NCBI GenBank assembly: GCA_035236585.1 | Contig: CP141136.1 | Coordinates: forward strand, 49,555,136 to 49,619,135 | Direction: 5' to 3' | Origin: Warburgia ugandensis | Taxonomy: Eukaryota > Streptophyta > Magnoliopsida > Canellales > Canellaceae | DNA: 64,000 nucleotides | Shown: piece after piece, positions 35,906 through 48,110 of the stretch | How the letters are laid out: each line of letters opens with the position of its first letter | How positions within the stretch are numbered: the first letter of the stretch is position 1 | Position numbers and translations under genes: made by a program | The notes under the pieces: generated by a model | Told to the model about the DNA's origin: nothing | The model's input: the letters and a program-made list of their open reading frames with translations, nothing else | Databases searched by the model: none

Positions 35906-36536
35906 GAAAATCGCATCCTACCACAGGATCAATAGTCTCAAATATCAAGCCAGAGCGACTCCCACATGTCAAGAAGACCAAAAATCAAGTGGATATCACG
36001 AAAGATATCAAAAACAGTGCATGCAATAACCACCATAAAGATAGCACGCACATGCGAAGCTACATGTTGAAGTCAATCTCACACATATGGTAAGGCATAA
36101 ATCATATGCCTCAAAGACTCAAATCATCAAATCACTATTTGAGAATCATAGAAAAAGTGTGAATGAAATCACCTACCTCAGTATTGCAATATCCCCAAAC
36201 AAACATGTATCCAATATCAAGGGGTATGCCCTGATGTACCTGTCATGTCATAAATCATATCATGGTTAACACATATAACCAAAATCTAAAGCCTGATCAT
36301 CTATTGACCAGCTCGATCTGAATCATCTAATAGCATTTCATAGTTTCACTACTAAAAAGTTACTCCAAACTAGATTTTTATCCTAAATCTAGGTCCGCCT
36401 TGTTGAAATGATCACAACGCCTCTTTTGGATCGTGATTTGGACCTCCATAGCTCTTAGAATCAAGGTTTAAAGCAAAAAGGGTCAAAAAAGACCAAAATC
36501 CAGCAACTGGGGCCCGCCGCAAGCGCGGCACGTGTC

Positions 36537-36674
36537 GGGCGCTTCTGTGGAAGTGCCTCGCGTCATAACCCATTCCAGGGGAGCGGGTGCTTCTATGGAC
36601 GCAACGGGCGCTTCTGTGGAAGCGCTCTACGTCAAAACCTGTGCTAGGTAGCGGGTGCTTCTGTGGAAGCGCTC
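36537..36674. repeat. Array of hairpin units GGGYGCTTCTGTGGAAGC in LTR-D
   Basis: Four units start at 36537, 36585, 36606 and 36653. Unit 3 forms a perfect 7-bp stem (GCGCTTC 36608-36614 with GAAGCGC 36619-36625) around TGTG. Units 1, 2 and 4 keep most of the stem. Confidence 0.75.
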
Positions 36675-37390
36675 TGCGCATGGGGGACGGAACAGCGCAT
36701 ATGGCGCATTTCAGCCTCTCCACGTGCCGTGCACGAGTCGCACCACGTGCCTCTGCGTGTGGCGTGCCCTCATCGCGCCACGTGGCGCTCCCTCGTCCAT
36801 GTATTTCCTCCTGTTACAGTCGACGACACCGAAGACGATGACCGGACTGGTTCGCCATCGCCGGTGACCCAAGTGCTTTGTTTTTTGTAATTTTTACACC
36901 CTTGTGTCCGGTTTTTCATGTACATTCCATTTCCACCATCCATTTTCCCAAATCCTTCCTAAATCTATCATTTTTTTATGCTTTTTGTTTCATTTTCAAA
37001 AACTCTCATACTACTATTTTTTTTGTTTTACCACGTCCCTAGCCGTCCGATCGTCACAAAATTTTGTGAGTTCTTTCCTCTCCTCATCATACAAAATATG
37101 AACGGTCCAGATCTAAATCTGACATCTTCTCATCCAAATTTTTTAGGCAAATCAGTAAGCACAGATTTTTGAAAAAAAAAAAAACCTACATTTTCATGCA
37201 TTTTTCCGACATTTACAGGTAAATAAACATTGAAATTAACACAAAAGGGAAGGGTGGAGTGATCCTACCTCGTTCCCGGCTGTTCAAGGGTGGAGAAATC
37301 CGTCTCCACGGTACGTCACTATCCACGTGAAGGCAGAGACAATTAGAGAGAGGAGAGTGCGTTTTGAGCACTCTCTCTCTTCTCCTTACC

Positions 37391-37400
37391 TTATATATAT
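37391..37400 (-). promoter_or_regulatory. TATA-like promoter of LTR-D
   Basis: ATATATATAA on the minus strand lies about 80 bp inside the LTR start and is followed by a GAGA-rich stretch. It is the only clear TATA run near either end and decides the orientation. Confidence 0.5.
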
Positions 37401-37481
37401 TTTTTATTATTATTATATTATATTATATAGTTATTTTATTTTATTTATTTTCTCATTTTAAAAAAAAATCAAAATGTTACA

Positions 37482-39342
37482 AAAGAGAAATTTAATAGCA
37501 TTGTAGAAATAAAGACACCTCTAAAGATGTTGATAGGACGATATGTATTGGAAAAGGTTGAAAACCTTATTGTCTTATGGGAAAAAAATAAAGCAACTAA
37601 ATGTGGAGGTGACAGCAACTTTAAAAGTTGTTGGAAGAACAAGTAAATACTCTTTGAACTTCCATAATAGAAATATGTGCCTCCAAGTCATGTACTTGAT
37701 GTCATTTTGATGTCATGCACATTGAGAAGAATGTGTGCAAAAGCTTGATAAGTGCCTTGTTTGGCATGCTAAGAAAAACAAAGGATGGACTTATAGCACG
37801 AGTAGATCTTATGAAGATGTGTTTGAAGAGAAGGTCGAATCTACAAGATATGGGTGTTCAAGGAATATACTTATATAAAGCAAATTATATGCTCAAAAAA
37901 GAGGAAATAACTTTTTTTTGTAAAATTCTGTTAGATGTCAAAGTGCCAAAAAGCTACTCTTCGAAATTTATAAATATTGTCTCGAAGGAAGACCTAAAAA
38001 TGTTAGGTATTAGGTTACATGATTGTCATACATTGATGTAACAACTCTTGCTTGTAGCAATACATTTGCTGCTATCAGATAAAGTTAGAGGATCTATTAC
38101 AAAATTCTACTACTTCTTGAATACTTTGTGAAAGAAGGTGATGGATGTTTTAAAATTACAAGAGATCTAAGAACATTTAGTGATAACATTATGTGAGCTT
38201 GAGACAATCTTCCCACCATCCTTCTTTTATATCATGGTACAATTAATAATGCAACTCATTGTGGAGGTTAGACTTTGTGGGCTAGTTTACTTGCAATGAA
38301 TGTACCTATTTGAGAGGTACATGAAACTTTTAAAAGGGTATGTACAAAATCACAATTGGCCATCGGGGGTGTATAGCGAAATCCTACATTGCAAAAGAAC
38401 TGGTAGAGTTTTGTGTGGAGTATTTATCAAGTGTGGATGATATTGGAATCTCAAGAAAGAAACCATCAATTGGATTTCATAATCCAAAATTTGGTGATAC
38501 TCTTTCAACTAGTCATGTATCGACCAGTGAACATAAAGAACGGGACCAGGCGCACCTTTATGTCTTGCGAAACAACATTGATCAAGTCCAACAATATATC
38601 AAGTAAGTTGATCACATTCGAATCTCTCTCTTGCTCATTGCTTTCACATTTTCCTCTATTTCATATATGTTTAACAATTAATCAATGGTCATATTTTGAT
38701 TTACATCTTAGTGAGCACATGAACTTCCTGAAAACAAAGTATCCAAGTTATGCAAAGAAATAGAAGTGGTTGTGATATGAGCACTGCTATACTTTCACAA
38801 CTTAAGTCCATCAGAAGGTAAAATGAATTAATTCACTTCTTATTAATTGCATACTATACATATTTAATTACAACAATCATCCTATTGCAACTTTCATTTT
38901 TAGTTTAAAGGATAAGAACCCAATAGTGGTGAATGATACTTATTACAGGGCTATGCGAGAGATATGGGAATTGGATTATACTTATAGAATCGTGGTTGTG
39001 TTTAATTATGATTGGGTGAAACACAACAAAGATAACATCAAAACTAATGCCTTTGGATTGACATTCATTAACCTCAATAAGATTGGTTATAAAATTAATC
39101 AGCTGATTTTAGCATCTCAAGTGAAACTAGTATTTTATGGGCAAGATGAACGTTATAAGATATGGTCAACAGTTTTATCAGCTTATTTGGGGGAATTTTA
39201 TGAGGAAGACGACCTATTTGATACTGCAATAGATTACCCTTGTGTCACCAAAACAATTTCATCAATTAGTGTACTTAAAGGGAATAAGAATTATGTGTAT
39301 GATAATGGTGAGGAGGGTGCTTGCGTTGAAAGCAATATATGA
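37482..39342 (+). pseudogene. CACTA TNP2 transposase copy 2, part 2, with DUF4216 C-terminus
   Basis: This is the continuation after LTR-D. 37715-38041 is open for 108 residues, starting MHIEKNVCKSLISALF and including KTKDGLIARVDLMKM, VKVPKSYSSKF and LHDCHTLM, all typical of TNP2. Then, through stops, come an EVRLCGLVYL-like segment, FERYMKLLKGYVQNHNWPSG near 38310 and the open frame 38340-38606 with AKELVEFCVEYLS. A probable intron separates this from 38926-39342 (138 residues), which matches the DUF4216 domain that ends TNP2 proteins: MREIWELDYTYRIVVVF, FINLNKIGYK and ILASQVKLVFYGQDE. This C-terminal frame is the longest undamaged coding piece in the window, but the gene as a whole is dead. 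Confidence 0.88.
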
Positions 39343-41689
39343 GGGGACAAATCAAAATGTAAATATGTGAATTATAATTGAAGGAGTTATCTCAAAATTT
39401 GCATTTTCATGTTTGTTTATTTTTATTAATTGATATGCATATATATGTAGTTATATATAATGTAGGTACATAAAAAAAATAAGTCAATATGAGAATACTA
39501 TGCTTGTTGCAAGGAGCAGCGAGTTAATAAATTCATAATTTCTTTAAAATAAAAAGTTTTATAACAAAGTTTGTAAAGTTAGTTTGAAGAAATCAAATTT
39601 AAAAACACTTTTTTATAAAACCCCAATGTCACATCTCTTTTTTTCCTATCTTCCCCATTGACTGTCTACATCTAATGAGTGGAAGGATAGCATCCTCCTC
39701 TAGTTCTTCTCTCCTTCTTTCCTCTCACTAGGTTGCTGTCTAGTTACTATATTTTGACTGTTTATGGGATTAAAAACACCATAAGAACAATAAACCCCCT
39801 TGTTATCATCCATTTTTCTTGTTATTAATTCTATGAGGAATATTGTGGATGAAATGGGTTTTGTGATTGTAGATGTTGGGGTTAAGATATTGGTTAGATT
39901 GTCATGATTTGTACAAAAATTATGTAGTTTTAGTGGAAAAAGAAGGGCTTCTCAATCGAGCCCTCATAAGAGAAAGGGAAGAGTGTGAACAAAAAATGGA
40001 AAGGATTAATAACCAAGCTACATGGAATGAATTTGTGAAGTGACTCTTGTCTCCTAAATTGACACAATGTAAGGAATTAGAGGTGGGAAGTAGTCAAATC
40101 CAAAAAGCAAGATTCAAAATTAGGGTTTGCAAATCCTATTCGAAATCAAGTTTTGATGACTAGAAATATCTTCTAATGAAAGAGCTGATCAGTTGGGCAC
40201 AAAAGCCTATACAAACTCTAAATCATGAGGCACTATCTGTGAACTCCCCTATGGGCAGAGGATGTTCATATTGAAGCTTTACTAACAAAGGACATGCAAG
40301 AGGGTGGTGTGAGTTAAATACTAAGAAGCCAGATGTAACATAGGCCATATGTAATTCCACAAACAATAAATATCAATTACAAAATTTTAGGGTATTTTTT
40401 CATTTCTATCTCATTTTGATTCCCACTTTATCTCTCTTTCTCTTTGATTTTCAGGGAGCAAAGCTTTTAATGAATTATAATGAGAAGAGAGAGGGTAGAA
40501 AGAGTGGCCTACATGGCCTAAGATGTAAGTGGTAGATGATGGAAATAGTAGGTGAATGGGATTAAAGACCTTAGTTAGAAAAGAAAAAGCATAGGATACT
40601 ATAGTGACCTAAGGTAATAATGCTAATAATTACTTAAGGACTATGAACAAAATATAAGTTACTAAGGGTTGAGATAGATCAATTAAATGGATATGTGAAA
40701 CATTAAACTAGACTATGGTTTAGAATGCAAATAAGGATGCATAAGAGGGCATAATGGGCATAATACATGAGCAATCTTCCATGTCATCATTGTGTCCATG
40801 CAATGAAGCAAAAGAGAGGCTGACCTTGCTTGCAAGACCAGCCAAGCCCCCTTGTTTTTGCATGAAGATGGGCAATTGGCCTCTTGCATGCAAGGCAGCT
40901 TGCCATGTGTTGTAGAAGAGGCAAGGAGTGACATGTATCCAAGAGGGTTAAGACGAAGCTTCCAGGTATCCAAGAGAAGTAAGGAATGAATGACAAGTGG
41001 CTCTCTTGTATGAAATGTGTGTATGAGTGAAGGGAAGGCCATGGAGCCTCACTTCCAAAACTCCACGTGTTTTTTTCACCTTATGAGAGAGAGATCTCAT
41101 TGCGTAAGCAGAACTTCCATGATATAAAGACCAGCAAGAGAAGGATTTTTGGCTAGTAAGAGAGGGTGAAAGACACACCCAAGCCTTGCAAGGAAGCCTA
41201 GAAAAAAGAGGAAGGAGAACTAGAAAAAGGAAGGCAACTTGAATCATTGGAGTGCAACATCCAAGGCAAGGAGAGGAACTAGTTTTGCAGCTACAAAAGT
41301 TGGCCTAAGGGACATCCATTAGAGAGCTTCAAAAAGGTAGGGGACAACAGGAGTATTATTAATGTGGACTTAAGCTTATCCTTAGAAAACCAAAGTTTTT
41401 AAAAGGGATTTGATGGGCTTTTTGTTGGCTGTTCATGTTTTATCATGCATGTAGAATCATGGTTAGGAATAAGCATGTTTTTGAGTTCTCATTAGCTCTT
41501 AATCTAATCCACAATTTTCCTATGTTATCTTCACATGTTAGGCATGACTCTAACCTTGGAATTTTTTCTATTTAGTAAGCTAATAACTGGTATTACATGA
41601 TGCATATTGCATGAATTTTGGGTGATGTTGAAAATGGAGGAAATGCAAGGTTGAATTCCATTGTTGGGATTATCCACTGAATTCCCTTT
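39343..41689. other. Unclassified repeat-derived stretch, no gene
   Basis: 39540-39660 resembles, in plus orientation, the terminal region of LTR-A/LTR-B (compare 10390-10430 and 11640-11700), so a decayed minus-strand LTR may start near here. 39920-40330 gives a Glu/Lys-rich translation with stops that I cannot assign. 40713-41247 has overlapping minus-strand frames in a purine-rich, ATATAAAG-containing region that looks like LTR promoter sequence rather than a gene. The boundary at 41690 is the LTR-B element. Confidence 0.35.
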
Positions 41690-44349
41690 TGTAATGACTC
41701 CAATTTTGTAACATTAAAATCCCAAGTTAGCAATGAAAAGTTCACTTTTTGGAAATAAGGGTATTTTGGTCATTTCACTAGTCACCTTGAATGAACCCAG
41801 AAATTTGGTCCTAAAAATGGTACCATTATGTGCGTCTCAGAAAAATAAATCTAACAAGACCAAAATCACCTAAAACGGAGTTAAAATCAACAAGTTATGG
41901 CCCTTTGAAGTTCAGGGGCAAAAATGTAATTTTCACAAAAAACGGATTTAGCCTGCAAAACATAGGGGCCCATTTTGATACGGGAACCCTTCATCTTCAA
42001 CCCCCTAAAGGGTTCTAGAACGGCGGTGATTGGAGGAGAAATCACCGCCATTCTGGAGGTTTCTCCACCACCATTCAAGGGCGGTGAGAAGCCCATCCAG
42101 AACCCTCTAATAGCTCTATAAATAGAGCTCTTTGACGCCTCTAATGGCAGCCCAAAAGCTTGAAGAAAACCCGTTTTGGAGCAGCAACCTAGAGGGGAAA
42201 CGAGGAGAAAAACCCAGCAACGAGTCAGGTACGCTCAAGATCCCTCAAAACCCATCTTCATAGTAGTCCTAGGCTCAGTTTCCCTAAGTTTTTGCATGAA
42301 AAATCATGCAAAATAGAGCCCTGGAGAGTCACCAAGGACCCAGGGACATTTCCTGGGCCGCACTGGTTCGACAGGGTTGAACCAAGGTGTCCTGAGGATG
42401 CCCCAGTCCCCCAAACAACCAGAACGTCCCACCTGGACGAGACGCGTTGACCGTGTCTGAGAGAACCAAACGGACGCGCCCGCAAAAGGGAAAGATGGGC
42501 GGGAAACCCGGCGCGTCTGCAGACGTGCCCGCTGAGGCGTATGCCACAGACGCGCATCGCTAGTGATACGGGATTTTTCGTTTCTTAAAGAAGCTAAGGC
42601 GCATGCTGTTGACGCGCAGCGTGCTAGCATTTCGCCTTTTCACTCTTAAGGTCCTTATGTACGTGTGACACTAAAAAGCTTATAACTTGAGATCTAGAGC
42701 TCCGATTGAAGTGGTGCAAAATGTGTTGTGTCCGTGTTGATGACGCAAACACAACCCAAACTATAAAATCCTTGATCAAGGCCCAATCAAAGGTGGGCAT
42801 GACCCTTAGAATAGGATGGTGGCGCGTGGCCACTAGACCTTTGGAAAACTGAGGATACCAAGGCTCAATTAGGACCTTAGGACACCCATAGGCATAGGGA
42901 TGGACCCATAATGTCTAAGTCATAAGACCAACCACTCTAAAACCCATAAAAGATAGGTCAAACTAACCTTGATTCCCCAAACCATGTTCAGGAGCGTACG
43001 AGGACAAAGGGGTTAGCGCGACCTAGCCAGGTAGGTGCTCTATCGCTACTAGATTCTTTTAAAAGAACTATGATTGTTTTATGAATACATGTTTTAAGTA
43101 TATGACTTGTTTAGCATGACTTAATTCAGCATGCATGTGATAGATGCTTTATGCATAGACATGTTTTTTAAATAATTGCATATACGTTATGCATAGATAC
43201 GTTTTGCAAACTATTGCATACATTGCATGATTTGTGAGAATTAAATTCTTGCAAAAATTGCATGTCCTTGAGGGTTACCAAAAGACGCTGGAGTGCCGAG
43301 GGCCAGGAAGTTGTGAGGGACCCGAAGAGGACAGGTTTTGGAAAAAGAGGTTTTCGCTTGTTTGATCTGATTATGATTTGGGCTGATAAGCTCGTGGGTG
43401 CTATGCCGAGAGGTTTCGGTTGGCCTTCAGCCTCTACCACTATTAGGTGGATGGGTACCATGCCCAAAAAGGGGCAACGTCCCTACGTCGATTGCATGTG
43501 GTATAGGGGGCTACCACTGGTGTCACGGCACTGGGTCGACGTGTCATAGGCCCCGTGGAGGTTATGACCGAGTGTTCTCAAGTACCCGGGGACCACACGG
43601 CGAGGAGGTCGTGGGCATAGTTGGACCCTATGGTTTTGTGGACTTATTTGCATTGCATATGGCATGATATGAGGTTGGTCGACCATACCATACCAGATAT
43701 CCATGAGTTGGATTCAGTTGAGCATCTTATGCATATCATTATGTTTATGATATATGATATATGATACTTTCGACTTGGATTATGATATTGCTTTAAGTCG
43801 TCAGTATTCCGGTTTAACAGTGGTTTTTAATATCGATATTGAACATGATTATTCGAACATGCATATGTTTTTATGAGCACATGATTTTAAACATAGCATG
43901 CATTGCAAACCTAGTAGTGATAGACTCCTGCTGAGTATAGTATATACTCACCCTATCCTTAACATTTTTTAGAAAAGTTCCACTCACAAATAGAAGACGT
44001 CTCAGGAGATATTAGTGCTACGAGAAAGTGAATTAAAAAGGAGACAGTTATACATGTAAGTAAACTCTCAACCCTTTGGACATGTATTTGTATTTAATTA
44101 CAGTTGGGCGGTGTGCTGTGACTGATTAGATCTAGGGAAAAACACTTATGATTTCTAAAGCTTTTCAAAAACTACCTTGGCTGTTGTGAAAGCAAATGAC
44201 ACTCGGGGTTTTCAAAATGAGTTTAAAACTAAAAGGTTTTCCGCTGCATTGCATGGTTTTTATAAAATGGTTTTCAAATAGGGATGCATCCCGCCTTAGG
44301 AAATTAGATATTGCATTTAAAAATGCATGAGAAAACCTAGGTCGTCACA
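41690..44349 (+). repeat. 5' LTR of the LTR-B element, 2660 bp
   Basis: It starts TGTAATGACTCCAATTTTG and ends AGGTCGTCACA. The palindromic TATA box is at 42112-42129 and a 10-bp hairpin at 42022-42049. It is collinear with the solo LTR at 5674-8247 and, apart from one large replaced segment (43488-43860), with the 3' LTR. Confidence 0.93.
42112..42129 (+). promoter_or_regulatory. Palindromic TATA box, 5' LTR
   Basis: AGCTCTATAAATAGAGCT, identical to 6073-6090 and 46709-46726. Transcription of the element would start some 25-30 bp downstream. Confidence 0.75.
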
Positions 44350-44351
44350 GT

Positions 44352-44364
44352 TGGTATCAGAGCC
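44352..44364 (+). other. Primer-binding site, initiator tRNA-Met type
   Basis: TGGTATCAGAGCC lies two bases after the 5' LTR end. It is the usual primer site of Tekay/Del-like chromoviruses and proves that 41690-44349 is a 5' LTR. Confidence 0.92.
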
Positions 44365-46286
44365 CAGGTTTTATCCTTTCACAGCCAGTCCAGCATGTCC
44401 AAGGGTCACAGACAATCAAGAAAATCAAGAAGAAGTAGTATAAATTGAAGAAGTAGAGATGACTACTTCTATTTGAGGACTAGCATATTAATGCTCAAGG
44501 CATTTCACCATAAATAAATAGGTGAAACACAGCTTGGTTTAACAAATAATTAAGCAAAGGATAGTGCAACCCTTATCCAAAACCCAGTCTAAAGATGACT
44601 TAAGGATTAAGGATTATTGTGTGGTGCAAATATGAAAACTCATATATGGATCATATTATGATGATGCTGAAGGAAGATACTAGTGAACTTGTTAGTAGAT
44701 AGTTCTGACCTGCAATAAAGTAATCTTATCAAAGGTGAGAAAAATCAAAAGACCTAGATGGCTATCTTACCATCATAAAGAATATTAGAAGATGAGTACA
44801 CTATCACAAGGATGTGATATATGAGATGTAAAAGACAGACTTTGAGAAGAATTTTGATGATAATCTAAGAGGGATGAGAATGCAATATGATATTAGGAGA
44901 TGAATGTGACTCGTGCTAGATCACAAAGGTATGGATCCTGAAGGACTTAGCTCAATTTTGGATACCTTAATTGGAGTCTTATGAAGAGTGAAGTGTTATC
45001 GAATAATAACTACCTGAATATTATGAAGCAAATCAGAAGATGTATACAAGTGACATATTATGTGATAGGGAAATGAATTTGACCGAGTTATCAAAGGATC
45101 TTGACGATATTATTGGGGATTATAGATTTGTGATAATAGATTGATCCTAACATGAACTTGTAAGAAAAGTATAGCATGATCAAAACGTCAATGTCGTTAT
45201 TAAGACATGGTATGAATTTTATTAAGGCTACAGGCAATTGAGGATTTCAATGATCTTAAGACAGTTTAGAATTTCTGAGAAGCATTCAATTTATCATATA
45301 TGTTACTTAAAGAAATAGATGAAGTATCAAATATATGCAACAACGCATATAGAGACATTGATCCAGGTAGACCAAATGGATATTGAAGAAAAGAGAGAAA
45401 GAGATAGAGATGTAACTATAAGTATTCGATGAATATTGAATATTCAAAAGAAGGAAATCATGACTTTATGAAGATACATACAAATCTTTCATCTTGAAGA
45501 TAACCAATCAACTTCAAAGGAATAATAATAGTTGAGTTGGCAATGATACGAATGATAGAGAGAAAGCATATGGGATTTAAGACTTTGAGTAGAGTATCAA
45601 ATTTCGGGAGATTATGTGACAAGAAATTTTCAAAGAAGGATGGCGACCAATTAGAAGTTAAACTTCTACAAATGGTTTGATATCAATTAGATTCTTATAA
45701 GATCCATTAGCTTATGAGGAACACCAATGGATATAGTCCATAAAAAGAAAATTTTGGTGATATCCTACCTTGCCACTACTTGAGTGAATAAAGAAATTAA
45801 GCCGGGACAGTAACTTGTCCATTTAGCAATAGGGTACCATCAAGGATCAAATGAAGGTCCTGCTATCATAAATTGGAAGACCAAATATCTTAAGATAGAA
45901 GTCAAGAAGAAAAAGGATTATCATGATCTCAAAGAAGTATGGAGTAATTTATACACGAATATAGAAGCATGATCCTACGAGGAGACTATCCTATATATGA
46001 TGAGAAAAGTACAGGCATCTAAGCATGTTGAGATAGATGAATTACCGCTAGAAACCAGTATTGTTAAACTGGCACGTATGGGAGTATGCATCAGAGTACG
46101 CAGCGAAAGCGGCCCTTATAGGTAAGGCCTTGTAGGAAGAACAATAGAAATGATAAATTGAGGATGAGCCTAGATTTGATTCCTAAGGGGGAGAATGCAT
46201 TCACCAAGAAATCATCTAAGAGACAAATACCTGGAAGATGATAATTTATGGAATTTTGAGATGAAATTCTCTTAAGGGGGTAATAA
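44365..46286 (+). pseudogene. Decayed interior with the end of gypsy pol
   Basis: No frame stays open for long. Near the 3' end, 46033-46065 reads VEIDELPLETSI-like. The run near 46122-46155 resembles DNA for the KVLWRNN motif that follows integrase in chromoviruses, with stops. The stretch 46257-46280 corresponds to the usual FEDEILF-type end, followed by AAGGGGGT. I could not recognise gag, protease, reverse transcriptase or RNase H in the first 1.5 kb; it may be noncoding in origin. Confidence 0.55.
46273..46286 (+). other. Polypurine tract of the LTR-B element
   Basis: TAAGGGGGTAATAA directly precedes the 3' LTR start at 46287. The G-run primes plus-strand synthesis in this family. Confidence 0.75.
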
Positions 46287-46708
46287 TGTAATGACTCCAA
46301 TTTTGCAACATTAAAATCCCAAGTTAGTAATGAAAAGTCCACTTTTTGGAAATAAGGGTATTCTGGTCATTTCACTAGTCACCTTGACTGAACCCAGAAA
46401 TTTGGTCCTAAAAATGATACCATTAGGTGTGTCTCAGAAAAAGGAATCCAACAAGACCAAAATCACCCAAAACGGAGTTAAAATGAGCAAGTTATGGCCC
46501 TTTGAAGTTCAGGGGCAAAAATGTAATTTTTACAAAAAACGGATTTAGCCTGCAAAACACAGGGGCCCGTTTTGATACAGGCACCCTTCATCTTCAACCC
46601 CCTAGAGGGTTCTAGAACGGTGGTGATTGGAGGAGAAATCGCCGTCATTCTAGAGGTTTCTCCACCGCCATTCAAGGGCGGTGAGAAGCCCCTCCAGAAC
46701 CCTCTTAT

Positions 46709-46726
46709 AGCTCTATAAATAGAGCT
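46709..46726 (+). promoter_or_regulatory. Palindromic TATA box, 3' LTR
   Basis: Third exact copy of AGCTCTATAAATAGAGCT, in the matching position of the 3' LTR. Confidence 0.75.
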
Positions 46727-48006
46727 CTTGGGCGCCTCTAATGGCAGTTAGAGCAGCAACCTAAAGGGGAAATGAGGAGAAAAACCCAGCAACGAGCCAG
46801 GTATGCTCAAGATCCCTCAAAACCCGTCTTCATAGAGTCCTAGGCTTAGTTTTCCTAAGTTTTTGCATGAAAAATCATGCAAAATAGAGCCCTGGAGAGT
46901 CACCAAGGACCCAGGGACGTTCCCTGGGCCACACTGGTTCGACAGGGTCGAACCAGGGTGTCCTGAGGACGCCCCGGTCCCCCAAACGACCAAAACGTCC
47001 CACCTGGACGAGACGAGTCGACTGCGTCTGAGAGAACCAAACGGGCACGTCCGTGGACACGCCCGCGAAAGGGAAAAACGGGCGGGAAACCCGGCACGTC
47101 TGCAGACGAGCCCGCTGAGGCGCATGCCGCAAACGCGCAGCGCGCTAGCATTCCGCTTTTTCACTCTTAAGGTCCTTATGTACGTGTGACACTAAAAAGC
47201 TTATAACTTGAGATCTAGAGCTCTGATTGAGGCGTTGCAAAAGGCGTTGTGTCTGTGTCGACAACGTGGACAAACCCAAATTATAAAAGACCTGATCAAG
47301 GCCCAATCAAAGGTGGGCATGACCCTTAGAATAGGATAGTGGCGCGTGGCCACTAGACCTTTGGAAAACTGAGGATACCAAGGCTCAATTAGGACCTTAG
47401 GACACCCATAGGCATAGGGATGGACCCCTAATGCCTAAGTAATAAGACGAACCACTCTAAAACCCATAAAAGATAGGCCAAACTAACCTTGATTTCCAAA
47501 ACCATGTTCAGGAGCGTACGAGGACAAAGGGGTTAGCGCGACCTAGCCAGGTAGGTGCTCTATTGCTATTAGATTCTTTTAAAAGAACTATGATTGTTTT
47601 ACGAATACATGTTTTAAGTATATGACTTGTTTAGCATAACTTAATTCAGCATGCATGTGATAAATGCTTTATGCATAGACATATTTTTTAAATAATTGCA
47701 TATACGTTATGCATAGATACGTTTTGCAAACTATTGCATACATTGCGTGATTTGTGAGCATTAAGTTCTTGCAAAAATTGCATGTCCTTGAGGGTTACTA
47801 AAAGACGCTGGAGTGCAGAGGGCCAGGCAGTTGTGAGGGACCCGAAGAGGACAGGTTTTGGAAAAAGAGGTTTTCGCTTGTTTGATCTGATTATGATTTG
47901 GGCTGATAAGCTCATGGGCACTATGCCGAGAGGTTTGGGTTGGCCTCTAGCCTCTACCACTATTAGGTGGATGGGTACCACGCCCAAAAAGGGCAACGTC
48001 CCTACG

Positions 48007-48110
48007 GCTTCATTCTCTTCATCAATAGAAGTCTTTTCATCATAATTGTAACAAGGATCCGGATATCGTTCAAATAAATATGAGTTGGAGGTTTCAAATA
48101 AATATGAGTT
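48007..48110 (-). other. Coding filler DNA inside the 3' LTR
   Basis: The minus strand encodes SNSYLFERYPDPCYNYDEKT and IDEENE. It is related to the C-terminal end of the gag-like frame at 4081-4368 (TSNSYVLKSCHAPLYGYDDE). The segment contains an 18-base direct repeat (TCAAATAAATATGAGTTG), so the peptide TSNSYLFE occurs twice. It replaces 373 bp of normal LTR. This looks like templated repair or template switching that copied an Athila/Tat-like transcript or locus. Confidence 0.7.

Larger units (their letters stand above)
34872..37481 (-). mobile_element. Solo LTR-D (Ty3/gypsy), 2610 bp, inside TNP2
   Basis: Plus orientation runs TGTGACACCCCGGG...AAAATGTTACA. Perfect target duplication AAAGA at 34867-34871 and 37482-37486. 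The TATA-like run at 37391-37400, read on the minus strand, places the promoter near the 37481 end, so the LTR is minus-strand and starts TGTAACATTTTG. No second LTR or internal region is present. The interior has two tandem arrays (35722-35905 and 36537-36674) and a GC-rich, CpG-rich block at 36510-36860. The open frames there (such as 35622-36093 and 36412-36723) are by-products of these arrays. Confidence 0.93.

Noticed and set aside
35622-36093. Two overlapping plus-strand frames of 135 and 155 residues
   Set aside because: They read through the GGCACTC minisatellite of LTR-D. The repeated Thr-Gln-Ala-Leu strings come from the array.
36412-36723. Minus-strand 103-residue Arg/His-rich frame with internal peptide repeats
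   Set aside because: It is produced by the hairpin array and CpG-rich core of LTR-D, with no protein family likeness.
40713-41247. Overlapping minus-strand frames with hydrophobic segments, possible membrane protein
   Set aside because: The plus strand here is purine-rich with an ATATAAAG promoter-like site. The complementary pyrimidine-rich strand gives false Leu/Ser/Phe-rich proteins.
44350-46286. Hidden host gene captured in the LTR-B interior
   Set aside because: No frame longer than about 60 residues and no exon-like blocks. The only likeness is to the end of gypsy pol.
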